From contig NZ_JACSQP010000010.1 in NCBI RefSeq assembly GCF_014836535.1, forward strand, positions 1 to 37,517: a DNA stretch of 37,517 nucleotides, in the 5' to 3' direction. The stretch comes from Microbacterium pullorum. GTDB taxonomy: Bacteria; Actinomycetota; Actinomycetes; Actinomycetales; Microbacteriaceae. The notes under the pieces were generated by a model. The model was not told the origin of the DNA. It searched no databases and saw only the letters and a program-made list of their open reading frames with translations. The number at the start of each line of letters is the position of its first letter. Position 1 is the stretch's first letter. Shown here in pieces: positions 8,146 to 16,876 of this stretch. The position numbers and the translations under genes are program-made.

Positions 8146-9147
8146 TCAGGGGAGCACGATCACCTGCGCGCCGAACACCAGGCCCGCGCCGAAGCCGATC
8201 TGCAACGACAGACCGCCCGACACTTCCGGGTGCTCCTCGAGCAGACGATGCGTGGCAAGCGGGATGGATGCCGCAGAGGTGTTGCCCGTCGTCTCGATGT
8301 CGCGCGCGATCACGACCGACTCGGGCAGCTTCAACTGCTTGGCGAACTCGTCGACGATGCGCATGTTCGCCTGGTGCGGGACGAAGGCGGCGAGGTCGTC
8401 GGCCGTGATGCCGGCTGCCTCCAGAGCCTGGCGGGCGACCTTCACCATCTCCCACACCGCCCAGCGGAAGACCGTCGGGCCCTCCTGGCGCAGCGTCGGC
8501 CAGGGGGCCTTGCCGTCGCGGAAGTCCACGAGCGTGGCGTTCATGCTCACGGCATCCGACTTCGAACCGTCCGAGCCCCACACCGTGGGGCCGATGCCGG
8601 GAGTGTCGCTCGGACCGATGACGACCGCGCCCGCGCCATCTCCCAGCAGGAACGAGATGGAGCGATCGGTGGGGTCGACGATGTCGCTGAGCTTCTCGGC
8701 CCCGATGACGACGGCGTAGTGTGCGGCACCGGCACGGATGAGCGCGTCGGCCTGCGCCACGGCGTAGGCGAAGCCCGCGCAGGCGGCGTTGACGTCGTAG
8801 GCGGCGGCGGGGTTAGCCCCGATGCGGTCGGCGACGATCGCCGCCACCGACGGGGTCTGCATCGGGTTCGACACGGTCGCCACGATCACGACGTCGATCT
8901 GGGCAGGGTCGACGCCGGAGCGCGCCACGGCCTCGGCACCCGCGTCGGCGGCGAGGTCGATCGCGGTCGTCTCGGGGACGGCACGCGTGCGGGTGATGAT
9001 GCCGGTGCGCTGGCGGATCCACTCGTCACTGGAGTCGATGGGACCGATGAGGTCGTCGTTGGGCACCGACAGCTCGCCGCGCGCTGCGCCGTAGGCGTAG
9101 ATGCGGGTGTGTGCGGCGCCGGAGGACTGGTTGAGGGTTGCGCTCAT
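8146..9147 (-). CDS. fabH: beta-ketoacyl-ACP synthase III
   Basis: 333 residues; starts fatty acid synthesis by condensing an acyl-CoA primer with malonyl-ACP. In Microbacteriaceae the primers are commonly branched-chain acyl-CoAs, which is family knowledge and not visible here. The Cys-His-Asn triad is intact: Cys123 in NAACAGF, His258 in VPHQANMRIVD, Asn289 in TTGNTSAASIP. Two ATGs compete at 9153 and 9147. The second is preferred because GGGAG lies seven bases before it; the first would overlap the fabD stop as ATGA. Translational coupling to fabD is likely either way. Confidence 0.95.
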   Translation of the reverse strand: MSATLNQSSGAAHTRIYAYGAARGELSVPNDDLIGPIDSSDEWIRQRTGIITRTRAVPETTAIDLAADAGAEAVARSGVDPAQIDVVIVATVSNPMQTPSVAAIVADRIGANPAAAYDVNAACAGFAYAVAQADALIRAGAAHYAVVIGAEKLSDIVDPTDRSISFLLGDGAGAVVIGPSDTPGIGPTVWGSDGSKSDAVSMNATLVDFRDGKAPWPTLRQEGPTVFRWAVWEMVKVARQALEAAGITADDLAAFVPHQANMRIVDEFAKQLKLPESVVIARDIETTGNTSAASIPLATHRLLEEHPEVSGGLSLQIGFGAGLVFGAQVIVLP

Positions 9148-9149
9148 GA

Positions 9150-10061
9150 TCATGCTCCCAAGAGAGCCGCGGCTGCGGCGAGGTCGTCCGGTGTCTTCAC
9201 TGCCACCGTCGGCACACCGCGCAGGGCCCGCTTGGCGAGCCCGGTGAGCGTACCGGCGGGGGAGAGTTCGATGATCCCGGTGACGTCGTGCTCGGCGAAC
9301 GACGCCATGCACAGGTCCCAGCGCACCGGCGAGGCCACCTGTGCGACGAGCAGATCGAGAGATTCGCGACCGGTCGTCACTGTGGAGCCGTCGTGGTTGG
9401 TCCACAGCGTCATCGCCGGGTCCTGCGGCTGCACGTCGGATGCCGCGGCGCGCAGCGTCTCGACGGCGGGCACCATGTACCGGGTGTGGAAGGCGCCGGC
9501 CACCTGCAGCGGGATCACCCGGGTCGCGCGGGGGGGATCGGCGGCGAGTTCGGCCAGCGCCGAGAGGGCACCCGCCGCGACGATCTGTCCGCCGCCGTTG
9601 TAGTTCGCGGGGGTGAGGTCGAGTTCGCCCAGGCGCGCCACCACGGCCTCCTGGTCGCCGCCGAGCACGGCGCTCATGCCGGTCTGTTCCTGAGCGGCGG
9701 CGTCGGCCATCGCTCGGCCGCGGATGCCCACGAGACGCATGCCTTCACGCGCGCTGAGCACACCGGATGCCACCAGAGCGGTGATCTCGCCCACGGAGTG
9801 TCCCGCCACGCCACCGGGGGTGTGAGGAGCGGCATCTTCCAGCGCAGCCCACGACAACAGGCCTGCGGCCACGATGAGCGGCTGGGCGACGGCGGTGTCA
9901 CGGATGCGGTCGGCATCCCACTCGGTGCCCGCGGCGACGAGATCGACGCCCGCGGCATCCGACGCCTGCGCGAGGCGGTCGCGGGCTCCGTCGAGCTCGA
10001 GCCAGGGGGAGAGGAACCCCGGGGTCTGCGAGCCCTGGCCCGGGAAGACGGCAATGATCAC
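9150..10061 (-). CDS. fabD: malonyl-CoA:ACP transacylase
   Basis: 303 residues; loads malonyl groups onto ACP. It has the FPGQGSQTPGF opening, catalytic Ser89 in GHSVGE and His192 in AGAFHTRYM, with the usual length of about 300. The GTG start at 10061 follows an AGGAT about nine bases upstream. First gene of the fab cluster; its 97-bp upstream region holds a perfect inverted repeat (10128-10146) that is a natural operator candidate. Overlaps or abuts fabH. Confidence 0.95.
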   Translation of the reverse strand: MIIAVFPGQGSQTPGFLSPWLELDGARDRLAQASDAAGVDLVAAGTEWDADRIRDTAVAQPLIVAAGLLSWAALEDAAPHTPGGVAGHSVGEITALVASGVLSAREGMRLVGIRGRAMADAAAQEQTGMSAVLGGDQEAVVARLGELDLTPANYNGGGQIVAAGALSALAELAADPPRATRVIPLQVAGAFHTRYMVPAVETLRAAASDVQPQDPAMTLWTNHDGSTVTTGRESLDLLVAQVASPVRWDLCMASFAEHDVTGIIELSPAGTLTGLAKRALRGVPTVAVKTPDDLAAAAALLGA

Positions 10062-10127
10062 TTAACCCATCCTGCCAACATCGATGCGACACCCTCTGGC
10101 GAACACGTCACAAGAAACGGAAAAAGC

Positions 10128-10146
10128 CTTGTACGAAGATTACAAG
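10128..10146 (-). promoter_or_regulatory. perfect inverted repeat CTTGTA-N7-TACAAG, candidate fab operator
   Basis: Six-base perfect half sites separated by seven bases, in the only gap (10062-10158) between the fasR-like gene and fabD. AT-rich for this genome. In Streptomyces coelicolor the PucR-type FasR activates the fab operon from this same intergenic position; whether its site resembles this one I do not recall. No clear -35/-10 pair could be picked next to it. Confidence 0.45.
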
Positions 10147-10158
10147 CCCGCGCAGCGC

Positions 10159-11379
10159 TCAGGCGTGCTGACGGCGGTGCGGCGTCGGGCGGCGGCGTGT
10201 GACGTCCGTGCCGATCGCACCGAGGACGAGCGCCGTCTGCAGGATGAACGCCTCGCGGGGGCCGGTCGCGTCCCAGCCGATGACGTCGGAGACGCGCTTG
10301 AGTCGATAGCGCACCGTATTGGGGTGCACGAACAGCTCCCGCGCCGTCGCCTCGAGCGACCGGCCGTTGTCGAGATAGCTCCACAGCGTCGCGACGAGGT
10401 CGGTGCTGTGCGCCTGGAGAGGCCGGTAGATGCGCTCGACGAGCGTCTGCTTGGCGACCGGGTCACCCGCGAGCGCACGCTCGGGCAGCAGGTCATCGGC
10501 CTCCACCGGACGCGGGGCGTTTCGCCACGCGCGGGCGACGGCGAAGCCCGCGAGTGCGGCGCGCGCGCTCTGGCTCGCCTCCACGAGGGCGGGCACCGCG
10601 GGGCCGAGCACGAGGTAGCCGGGTCCGAAGCACGGCTCGAGGCGCTGCGCGATCTCGGGGAACGGCATCTCCGGCTCAGCGGATTCCTCCTTGCCCGGGG
10701 GCTGCGAGCGGCCGAGCACCAACACGAGGCGTGAACCCTGCACCCCGATCAGCACGTCGACGTCCAGCTTGCGCGCCATGCGGCGCACCTGGTCGACGTC
10801 GAACTGCGGCGGCGTGGTGCCGACGAGCACCGCTACCTCGCCGTGACCGTGCCAGCCGAGGGCGGCGATGCGGCTGGGGAGTTCCTCGTCGGTCTCGCCG
10901 GTGAGGATCGAGTCGACGACCAGTGCTTCCAGGCGGGCATCCCACAGTCCCCGCGCCTCGGCGGCCCGGGCGTAGACATCCGCCGCGGCGAACGCGACCT
11001 CCCGCGAGTACAGCAGGATCGCCTCGCCGACGTCCTCGGCCCTGCCCGCGACGCGCTCCTCGGTGACGGCGACCGTCACGCGGATGAGCTGCAGCGTCTG
11101 GGTGAGGCTCACGCTGCGCAGCAGCTCGCGCGGCGCCGCGGCGAAGATGTCGGCGGCGATCCACGGCGTGGAGGTCGGGTCGTCGTACCACTGGATGAAC
11201 GACGTGATGCCGGCCTGGGCCACCAGGCCCACCGCCGACCGCCGTGCCGGCGGCATCTCTGCGTACCAGGGGAGCGTGTCCTCCAGTCGCTTGATGGTCG
11301 CCGTCGCGAGATCGCCGGAGATGCGTCGCAGCCAGGCGAGCGTCTCGGCTTTCTCAGCGGCGGTCGGGCGGGGGGCCAT
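10159..11379 (-). CDS. PucR-type helix-turn-helix regulator, FasR-like activator of the fab cluster
   Basis: 406 residues. An N-terminal RsbT-antagonist-like helical region (MAPRPTAAEKAETLAWLRRI onward), a central GGDEF-like/CdaR region (about 150-290) and a C-terminal PucR HTH (GRSLEATARELFVHPNTVRY, about 345-375). Its position directly upstream of fabD and downstream of aceE matches FasR of Streptomyces, which activates fabD-fabH-acpP-fabF; that function is inferred. ATG at 11379 begins eight bases after the aceE stop; a longer in-frame ORF runs to 11787 but overlaps aceE and has a different, Arg-rich composition. The tight spacing suggests read-through from aceE. Confidence 0.85.
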   Translation of the reverse strand: MAPRPTAAEKAETLAWLRRISGDLATATIKRLEDTLPWYAEMPPARRSAVGLVAQAGITSFIQWYDDPTSTPWIAADIFAAAPRELLRSVSLTQTLQLIRVTVAVTEERVAGRAEDVGEAILLYSREVAFAAADVYARAAEARGLWDARLEALVVDSILTGETDEELPSRIAALGWHGHGEVAVLVGTTPPQFDVDQVRRMARKLDVDVLIGVQGSRLVLVLGRSQPPGKEESAEPEMPFPEIAQRLEPCFGPGYLVLGPAVPALVEASQSARAALAGFAVARAWRNAPRPVEADDLLPERALAGDPVAKQTLVERIYRPLQAHSTDLVATLWSYLDNGRSLEATARELFVHPNTVRYRLKRVSDVIGWDATGPREAFILQTALVLGAIGTDVTRRRPTPHRRQHA

Positions 11380-11387
11380 GCGGTCGA

Positions 11388-14117
11388 TCAGCTCTCGCCG
11401 CCCGCGTTGCCGCTGGTGCCGGCGGTGACGTCGTACAGGCGGTACTTCTCGATCGCCTGCGCGGACAGCCCGCGGTCGACGACGCCTTCCTCGGCCAGCG
11501 CCTGCAGCGTCCGCACCACGATCGACGGTCCGTCGATCTTGAAGAAGCGGCGCGCGGCGGCACGCGTGTCCGAGAAGCCGAAGCCATCGGCGCCGAGCGT
11601 GACGAAACGCTGCGGAACCCACGGACGGATCTGGTCCTGCACGGCGTGCATGAAGTCGCTGACGGCGACCACCGGGCCCTGCGCATCGCGCAGCTTGTCG
11701 GTGAGGTACGCCGTGCGCGGCTCCTCGGTCGGGTGCAGGAAGTTGTGCTCGTCCGCGGCGAGACCGTCGCGGCGCAGCTCCGACCACGAGGTGACCGACC
11801 AGACGTCGGCGATCACACCCCAGTCATCCTTCAGCAGCTTCTGCGCCTCCAGCGCCCACTGCACGCCGACGCCCGACGCGAGCAGCTGGGTGCGGGGACC
11901 GTCACCCTCGCCGACCGAGATGCGGTGGATGCCGCGGACGATGCCGTCCACATCCACACCCTCCGGCTCCGCCGGCTGCACGTAGGGCTCGTTGTACACC
12001 GTGAGGTAGTACATGACGTTCGGGTCGGGGTGGTTGCCGCCGTACATGCGGTCAAGACCCGTCCGCACGATGTGCGCGATCTCGTAGCCGTACGCCGGGT
12101 CGTACGAGATGGTGGCCGGGTTGGTGGATGCCAGCAGCAGCGAGTGACCGTCGGCGTGCTGCAGGCCCTCGCCGGTGAGCGTGGTGCGGCCGGCGGTGGC
12201 GCCGATGATGAACCCGCGGGCCATCTGGTCACCCGCAGCCCACTGGGCGTCACCGGTGCGCTGGAACCCGAACATCGAGTAGAACACGTACACCGGGATC
12301 AGCGGCTCGCCGTGCGTGGAATACGCCGTTCCGACGTTCGTGAACGCCGCCACGGCGCCGGCCTCGTTGATGCCGACGTGCAGGATCTGACCCTGCGGGC
12401 TCTCCTTGTAGGCCAGCAGCAGGTCGCGGTCGACGGAGGTGTAGTTCTGCCCGTGCGGGTTGTAGATCTTCGCGGTCGGGAAGTACGCGTCGATGCCGAA
12501 CGTGCGCGCCTCGTCGGGGATGATCGGCACGATGCGGTGACCGAAGTCCTTCGCCCGCAGCAGGTCCTTCAGCAGACGCACGAACGCCATGGTGGTGGCG
12601 ATCTCCTGCGTGCCGGAGCCCTTCTTCGGCAGGGCGTAGGCCTTGTCGTCGGGAAGGCTGATCGGCACGTGCGTCGTGCGGCGCTCGGGCAGGAACCCGC
12701 CCAGGTTGCGACGACGCTCCACCATGTACTTGATGGTGTCGTCCTCCATACCGGGGTGGTAATACGGCGGCAGGTACGGGTTCTCCTCGAGCTGGGCGTC
12801 CGAGATCGGGATGCGCATCGAGTCGCGGAAGTGCTTCAGATCCTCGAGGGTCATCTTCTTCATCTGGTGGGTCGCGTTGCGTCCCTCGAAGTGGTGACCC
12901 AGACCGTAGCCCTTGATGGTCTTCGCCAGGATGACCGTCGGCTGGCCCTTGTGCTCGAGCGCCGTCTTGTAGGCCGCATAGACCTTCTGGTAGTCCAGCC
13001 CGCCGCGGCGGAGCTTGCCCCAGATGTCGTCGTCCGACCAGTCCTCGACCATCTTCGCGGTGCGCTCGTCGCGACCGAAGAAGTGGTCGCGGATGAATTT
13101 TCCGTCCTCGGCGCGGTACGTCTGGAAGTCGCCGTCGGGGGTGGTGTTCATCAGGCGCACGAGGGCGCCCTCGTCGTCCTGCGAGAGCAGCTCGTCCCAG
13201 CCGCGGCCCCAGACCACCTTGATGACGTTCCAGCCGGCACCGCGGAAGAAGCTCTCGAGCTCCTGGATGATCTTGCCGTTGCCGCGCACCGGTCCGTCGA
13301 GGCGCTGCAGGTTGCAGTTGACGACGAACGTCAGGTTGTCCAGACCCTCGTTGGCCGCGACCTGCAGCTGGCCGCGGCTCTCGACCTCGTCCATCTCGCC
13401 GTCGCCGAGGAAGGCCCACACGTGCGACCCGGAGGCGTCCTTGATCCCGCGGTTGGTGAGGTACTTGTTGGTCATGGCCTGGTAGATCGCGTTGATCGGG
13501 CCGAGGCCCATCGACACGGTCGGGAACTGCCAGTAGTCCGGCATCAGGCGCGGATGCGGGTACGAAGGGATGCCGTGCGGCGCCTTCGATGCCTCCTGGC
13601 GGAAGCCGTCGAGCTGGTCGGTGCTCAACCGCCCCTCGAGGAACGACCGGGCGTAGATGCCGGGGGAGGCGTGGCCCTGGATGAAGATCTGGTCGCCACC
13701 GGAGGGGTCGTCCAAGCCGCGGAAGAAGTGGTTGAATCCCACTTCGTACAGCGAGGCCGACGAGGCGTACGTGGAGATGTGCCCACCCACGCCGATACCG
13801 GGGCGCTGCGCGCGGTGCACGGTGATGGCCGCGTTCCAGCGGATCCAGCGGCGGTAGCGACGCTCCAGCTCCTCGTCACCGGGGAACTCGGGCTCGTTGT
13901 CCGGCGCGATGGTGTTGATGTAATCGGTCGTGGGGACCTGCGGCACGTTCAGCTGCAGCTCGTGCGACTTCTGCAGCAGGCTCAGCATGATCTCGCGGCC
14001 ACGGCCGGAGCCTCGGGAGTCGACGAGCTGCGAGAGCGACTCCTGCCACTCCGCGGTCTCCTCGGGATCGCTGTCGAGGGCCTCTTGCGAGTACGGATCC
14101 TGATCGTTGACAGTCAC
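11388..14117 (-). CDS. aceE: pyruvate dehydrogenase E1 component, homodimeric type
   Basis: 909 residues, the usual length for the single-chain E1. Decarboxylates pyruvate with thiamine diphosphate and passes the acetyl group to lipoyl-E2, making acetyl-CoA. The ThDP/Mg motif runs from GDGEMDE (238-244) to NCN (267-269). [13 protein letters not shown] and [13 protein letters not shown] are family landmarks. GTG start at 14117 follows AAAGG with a six-base gap; the 5' leader toward tRNA-Val is about 170 bp and holds no other gene. The E2/E3 genes are not here. The product feeds acetyl-CoA into the fatty acid genes just downstream. Confidence 0.97.
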   Translation of the reverse strand: MTVNDQDPYSQEALDSDPEETAEWQESLSQLVDSRGSGRGREIMLSLLQKSHELQLNVPQVPTTDYINTIAPDNEPEFPGDEELERRYRRWIRWNAAITVHRAQRPGIGVGGHISTYASSASLYEVGFNHFFRGLDDPSGGDQIFIQGHASPGIYARSFLEGRLSTDQLDGFRQEASKAPHGIPSYPHPRLMPDYWQFPTVSMGLGPINAIYQAMTNKYLTNRGIKDASGSHVWAFLGDGEMDEVESRGQLQVAANEGLDNLTFVVNCNLQRLDGPVRGNGKIIQELESFFRGAGWNVIKVVWGRGWDELLSQDDEGALVRLMNTTPDGDFQTYRAEDGKFIRDHFFGRDERTAKMVEDWSDDDIWGKLRRGGLDYQKVYAAYKTALEHKGQPTVILAKTIKGYGLGHHFEGRNATHQMKKMTLEDLKHFRDSMRIPISDAQLEENPYLPPYYHPGMEDDTIKYMVERRRNLGGFLPERRTTHVPISLPDDKAYALPKKGSGTQEIATTMAFVRLLKDLLRAKDFGHRIVPIIPDEARTFGIDAYFPTAKIYNPHGQNYTSVDRDLLLAYKESPQGQILHVGINEAGAVAAFTNVGTAYSTHGEPLIPVYVFYSMFGFQRTGDAQWAAGDQMARGFIIGATAGRTTLTGEGLQHADGHSLLLASTNPATISYDPAYGYEIAHIVRTGLDRMYGGNHPDPNVMYYLTVYNEPYVQPAEPEGVDVDGIVRGIHRISVGEGDGPRTQLLASGVGVQWALEAQKLLKDDWGVIADVWSVTSWSELRRDGLAADEHNFLHPTEEPRTAYLTDKLRDAQGPVVAVSDFMHAVQDQIRPWVPQRFVTLGADGFGFSDTRAAARRFFKIDGPSIVVRTLQALAEEGVVDRGLSAQAIEKYRLYDVTAGTSGNAGGES

Positions 14118-14284
14118 GGAAGACCTTTCTCGTATGGCAGATCGTGCCAGGAACTCACGACGATGCTCGTGGGGGCTTTGTCAGCACCTCACAAACACGC
14201 CATCGTTCAGCCTACCCACTCGCCAGGCGCCTGTGGCCGCCACCGGTGCGACATCGGGCCGTCGCCGAGAGAAGAAGAGCTGTG

Positions 14285-14356
14285 TGGCCGGTACCAGGAT
14301 CGAACTGGTGACCTTCTCCGTGTAAAGGAGCTGCGCTACCGCTGCGCCAACCGGCC
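14285..14356 (-). tRNA. tRNA-Val (anticodon TAC)
   Basis: 72 bases with perfect seven-pair acceptor (GGCCGGT with ACCGGCC), four-pair D stem GCGC/GCGC, anticodon loop TTTACAC and T arm ACCAG-TTCGATC-CTGGT. Discriminator A; CCA not encoded. Confidence 0.95.
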
Positions 14357-14409
14357 ATCAGCCATCCTAGGCCTCGGCTGCGGCAACCCACGGGAGGTAG
14401 GTTGGACAC

Positions 14410-15141
14410 GTGAACGCCAGCCCCGCCGACCAGCGCCGACTCCTCGACATCGCCGACCTCGACGCCCGCATCGGCCAGGCGGAGCGGCTGCGCGCCCACC
14501 CGCCGCAGTCCGCCCGCCTGAAAGAGCTGATGACGCAGCGTCAGTCCTACCAGCAGGAGCTCTCACGTCTGCTGGGCGTCCGCGACGACGCCCGCACCGA
14601 GCTTTCCCGCATCGAGTCCGACGTCGCCCTCGTCGAAGCCCGCAGCGATCGCGACGCCCAGCGCCTCGCGACGAGCGCCAACGCCAAAGAAGCGCAGGGC
14701 CTCGAGAGTGAGATCGCGTCGCTGGCCAAGCGCAAGAGCGCCCTTGAAGACGCCGAGCTCGAGATCATGGAGCGTCTGGAGCGCTGTGACGCCGACGTGG
14801 CGGCGCAGGAGGCACTGATCGCCGAGACCAACGCCGAGGGCGCCCGATTGTCAGGCGAGGCGAAGGCCGTCGTCGCCGAGGCCACCTCCCGCATCGATGA
14901 CGCCACGCGCGACCGCGCTGCGATCGTCGCGTCGCTGCCGGCAGACCTCGTCGCCCTCTACGACCGCACCGCCGCACGCTCCACCGGCGCCGCGCTGCTG
15001 CGCCGTGGCACGTGTGAGGCCTGCCGCATGGTGCTCTCCGGGACCGACCTGCAGCGGCTGCGCGAGAGCGCAGCGGATGCCGTCGTCATGTGCCCCGAGT
15101 GCGGCGCCATCCTCGTGCGCACGGAGGAGTCCGGCCTGTGA
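14410..15141 (+). CDS. coiled-coil protein with C4-type zinc ribbon
   Basis: 243 residues. Residues 1-170 form a long helical hairpin rich in Glu, Arg and Ala heptads (SARLKELMTQRQSYQQELSR, LESEIASLAKRKSALEDAEL). The C-terminus holds two CxxC knuckles, CEAC and CPEC, spaced for a zinc ribbon. This is the DUF164/CdsZ architecture found across bacteria; proposed roles include nucleic acid or translation-linked regulation, none provable here. GTG start at 14410. The next gene starts 12 bp after its stop, so the two are probably one operon, a pairing I recall from other actinobacteria. Confidence 0.85.
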   Translation: MNASPADQRRLLDIADLDARIGQAERLRAHPPQSARLKELMTQRQSYQQELSRLLGVRDDARTELSRIESDVALVEARSDRDAQRLATSANAKEAQGLESEIASLAKRKSALEDAELEIMERLERCDADVAAQEALIAETNAEGARLSGEAKAVVAEATSRIDDATRDRAAIVASLPADLVALYDRTAARSTGAALLRRGTCEACRMVLSGTDLQRLRESAADAVVMCPECGAILVRTEESGL

Positions 15142-15153
15142 CCGCCGTGTCCG

Positions 15154-16875
15154 GTGGCCGGGTCTGACCGCACGCCGACGTGGATCGTCGTCGGCCGCAC
15201 CGCCGAGGGCATCACCGCCGCCCGGGTCGATGACGCCGGCGCCGAGATCGATCGCCGCGCCGTCGCCGACGTCACCGCGTGGGTCGGCGCCGTCGAGGCG
15301 GCCGCAGCGCCGCGGTGGGTCTGGAACGACACCCCGTCCTGGTATGACCCGCTGCTGGCCGCCGGGGTACGCGTCTCGCGCTGCCACGACCTGCGACTGA
15401 GCCACGCGATCCTGCGCGACAGCGCCGACGTGACCGATGCCACGGCACTGCGCGCGGCGACCGAATGGGATGCCGCCGCCAGCGACACCACCGACGTCGC
15501 ACCGACCCTCTTCGACCTCGACACGACGCCCGGGAGCGCTCTTCCCGATGCCCTCGACGACGTGTTGGCGGAGTTCCATCGCCAACGCACGGCGCTGGAC
15601 GCCGCCGGCGACCGGGGCCGGCTGCGACTGCTGATCGCGGCGGAGTCCGCCGGCGCGCTGGTGGCGGCCGAGCTTCGGGCCGCGGGCCTGCCGTGGGACG
15701 CCGCCGCACACGACGCCCTCCTCACCGAGGCGCTCGGCCCACAGTCGGCGCCCGGCGGGGTGCCGCGCGAGCTCGAACGCGCCGCCGCCCGGGTGCGCGA
15801 CGCGCTCGGCGACCCGGGTGTGTCGCTGGATTCGCAGCCGAAGCTGCTGCGGGCGCTGCATCGGGTCGGCGTGCTCGCCCCCTCCACGAGCAAGTGGGAG
15901 CTGTCGGAGTACGACCACCCCGCCATCGAGCCGCTGCTGGAGTACAAGCGTCTCGCGCGGCTCATGAGCGCGAACGGCTGGGCGTGGCTGGCGGAGTGGG
16001 TGCACGACGGACGCTTCCGCCCGGTCTACGTCCCCGGCGGGGTCGTGACCGGCCGCTGGGCGTCGTCCGGCGGCGGCGCGCTGCAGCTGCCCCGTCAGCT
16101 GCGTGGGGCCGTGCGCGCCGACCCGGGCTGGGTGCTCGTGGTCGCCGACGTCGCGCAGCTGGAGCCGCGCGTGCTCGCGGCGATGGCGGGCGACACCGCA
16201 CTGGCCGACGCCGCCCGCGGCCGTGACCTCTACGCCGGGATCGTCGAACGCGGCACGCTGCAGACCCGCGCCGAGGCCAAGATCGCCATGCTGGGCGCGA
16301 TGTACGGCGCCACGACCGGCGACAGCGGCCGCCTCGTGCCGGCGCTGCGGCGGTCGTTCCCGCGGGCGATGGCCCTCGTCGACGAGGCGGCGCGCGTCGG
16401 TGAGGACGGCGGTGTCGTCACCACACGGCTCGGCCGCACCTCGCCCCCACCGTCGATGCAGTGGCGTGCCGCGCAGGCGCGCGCCGGCGAACCCGACGCC
16501 ACCGAGGGCGACGAGTCGCGCGCCCGACGGTGGGCGCGCGATCGTGGACGCTTCACCCGCAACTTCGTCGTGCAGGGCACCGCGGCCGAGTGGGCGCTCG
16601 CCTGGCTCGCCGACCTCCGCGGGCGACTGGCCGCGCTGCCACCGGTGTCGGAGCCCGACGCCGCACCGCGCTCGGGCACGGCGTTCGCGCGCCACGCTCA
16701 CCTCGCGCTCTTCCTCCACGACGAGGTCATCATCCACGCCCCGGCGGGGCAGGCCGATGCCGCCGCGCATGCCGCCGTCGAGGCCGCCCAGACTGCCGCG
16801 CGACTGCTGTTCGGCACGTTCCCGCTCGACTTCCCGCTCGACGTGCGCATCGCGGCAACCGCACAGAAGGACTGA
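15154..16875 (+). CDS. PolA-like bifunctional 3'-5' exonuclease/DNA polymerase family protein
   Basis: 573 residues, shorter than PolA (about 880) because the 5'-nuclease domain is absent. The polymerase motifs are recognisable: motif A DVAQLEPRVLA (family DYSQIELR), motif B RAEAKIAMLGAMYG (O helix, R-x3-K-x-YG) and motif C LHDEVIIHAP. The usual Phe/Tyr of the O helix is Leu. The N-terminal 190 residues occupy the place of the DEDD exonuclease, but I cannot find convincing D-x-E or later acidic motifs. It resembles the actinobacterial second Pol I-type protein, proposed to act in repair; template and partners are unknown. Start taken as GTG 15154 with no clear ribosome-binding site. Confidence 0.85.
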   Translation: MAGSDRTPTWIVVGRTAEGITAARVDDAGAEIDRRAVADVTAWVGAVEAAAAPRWVWNDTPSWYDPLLAAGVRVSRCHDLRLSHAILRDSADVTDATALRAATEWDAAASDTTDVAPTLFDLDTTPGSALPDALDDVLAEFHRQRTALDAAGDRGRLRLLIAAESAGALVAAELRAAGLPWDAAAHDALLTEALGPQSAPGGVPRELERAAARVRDALGDPGVSLDSQPKLLRALHRVGVLAPSTSKWELSEYDHPAIEPLLEYKRLARLMSANGWAWLAEWVHDGRFRPVYVPGGVVTGRWASSGGGALQLPRQLRGAVRADPGWVLVVADVAQLEPRVLAAMAGDTALADAARGRDLYAGIVERGTLQTRAEAKIAMLGAMYGATTGDSGRLVPALRRSFPRAMALVDEAARVGEDGGVVTTRLGRTSPPPSMQWRAAQARAGEPDATEGDESRARRWARDRGRFTRNFVVQGTAAEWALAWLADLRGRLAALPPVSEPDAAPRSGTAFARHAHLALFLHDEVIIHAPAGQADAAAHAAVEAAQTAARLLFGTFPLDFPLDVRIAATAQKD

Positions 16876-16876
16876 C

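Noticed and set aside
11380..11787. Longer start for the PucR-type regulator, adding 136 residues
   Set aside because: The extra part overlaps aceE on the same strand in another frame and has the Arg/Gly-rich look of a shadow frame.
11646..14711. 1021-residue plus-strand open frame opposite aceE
   Set aside because: It is the complementary shadow of the well-supported aceE gene and crosses tRNA-Val; no domain is visible.
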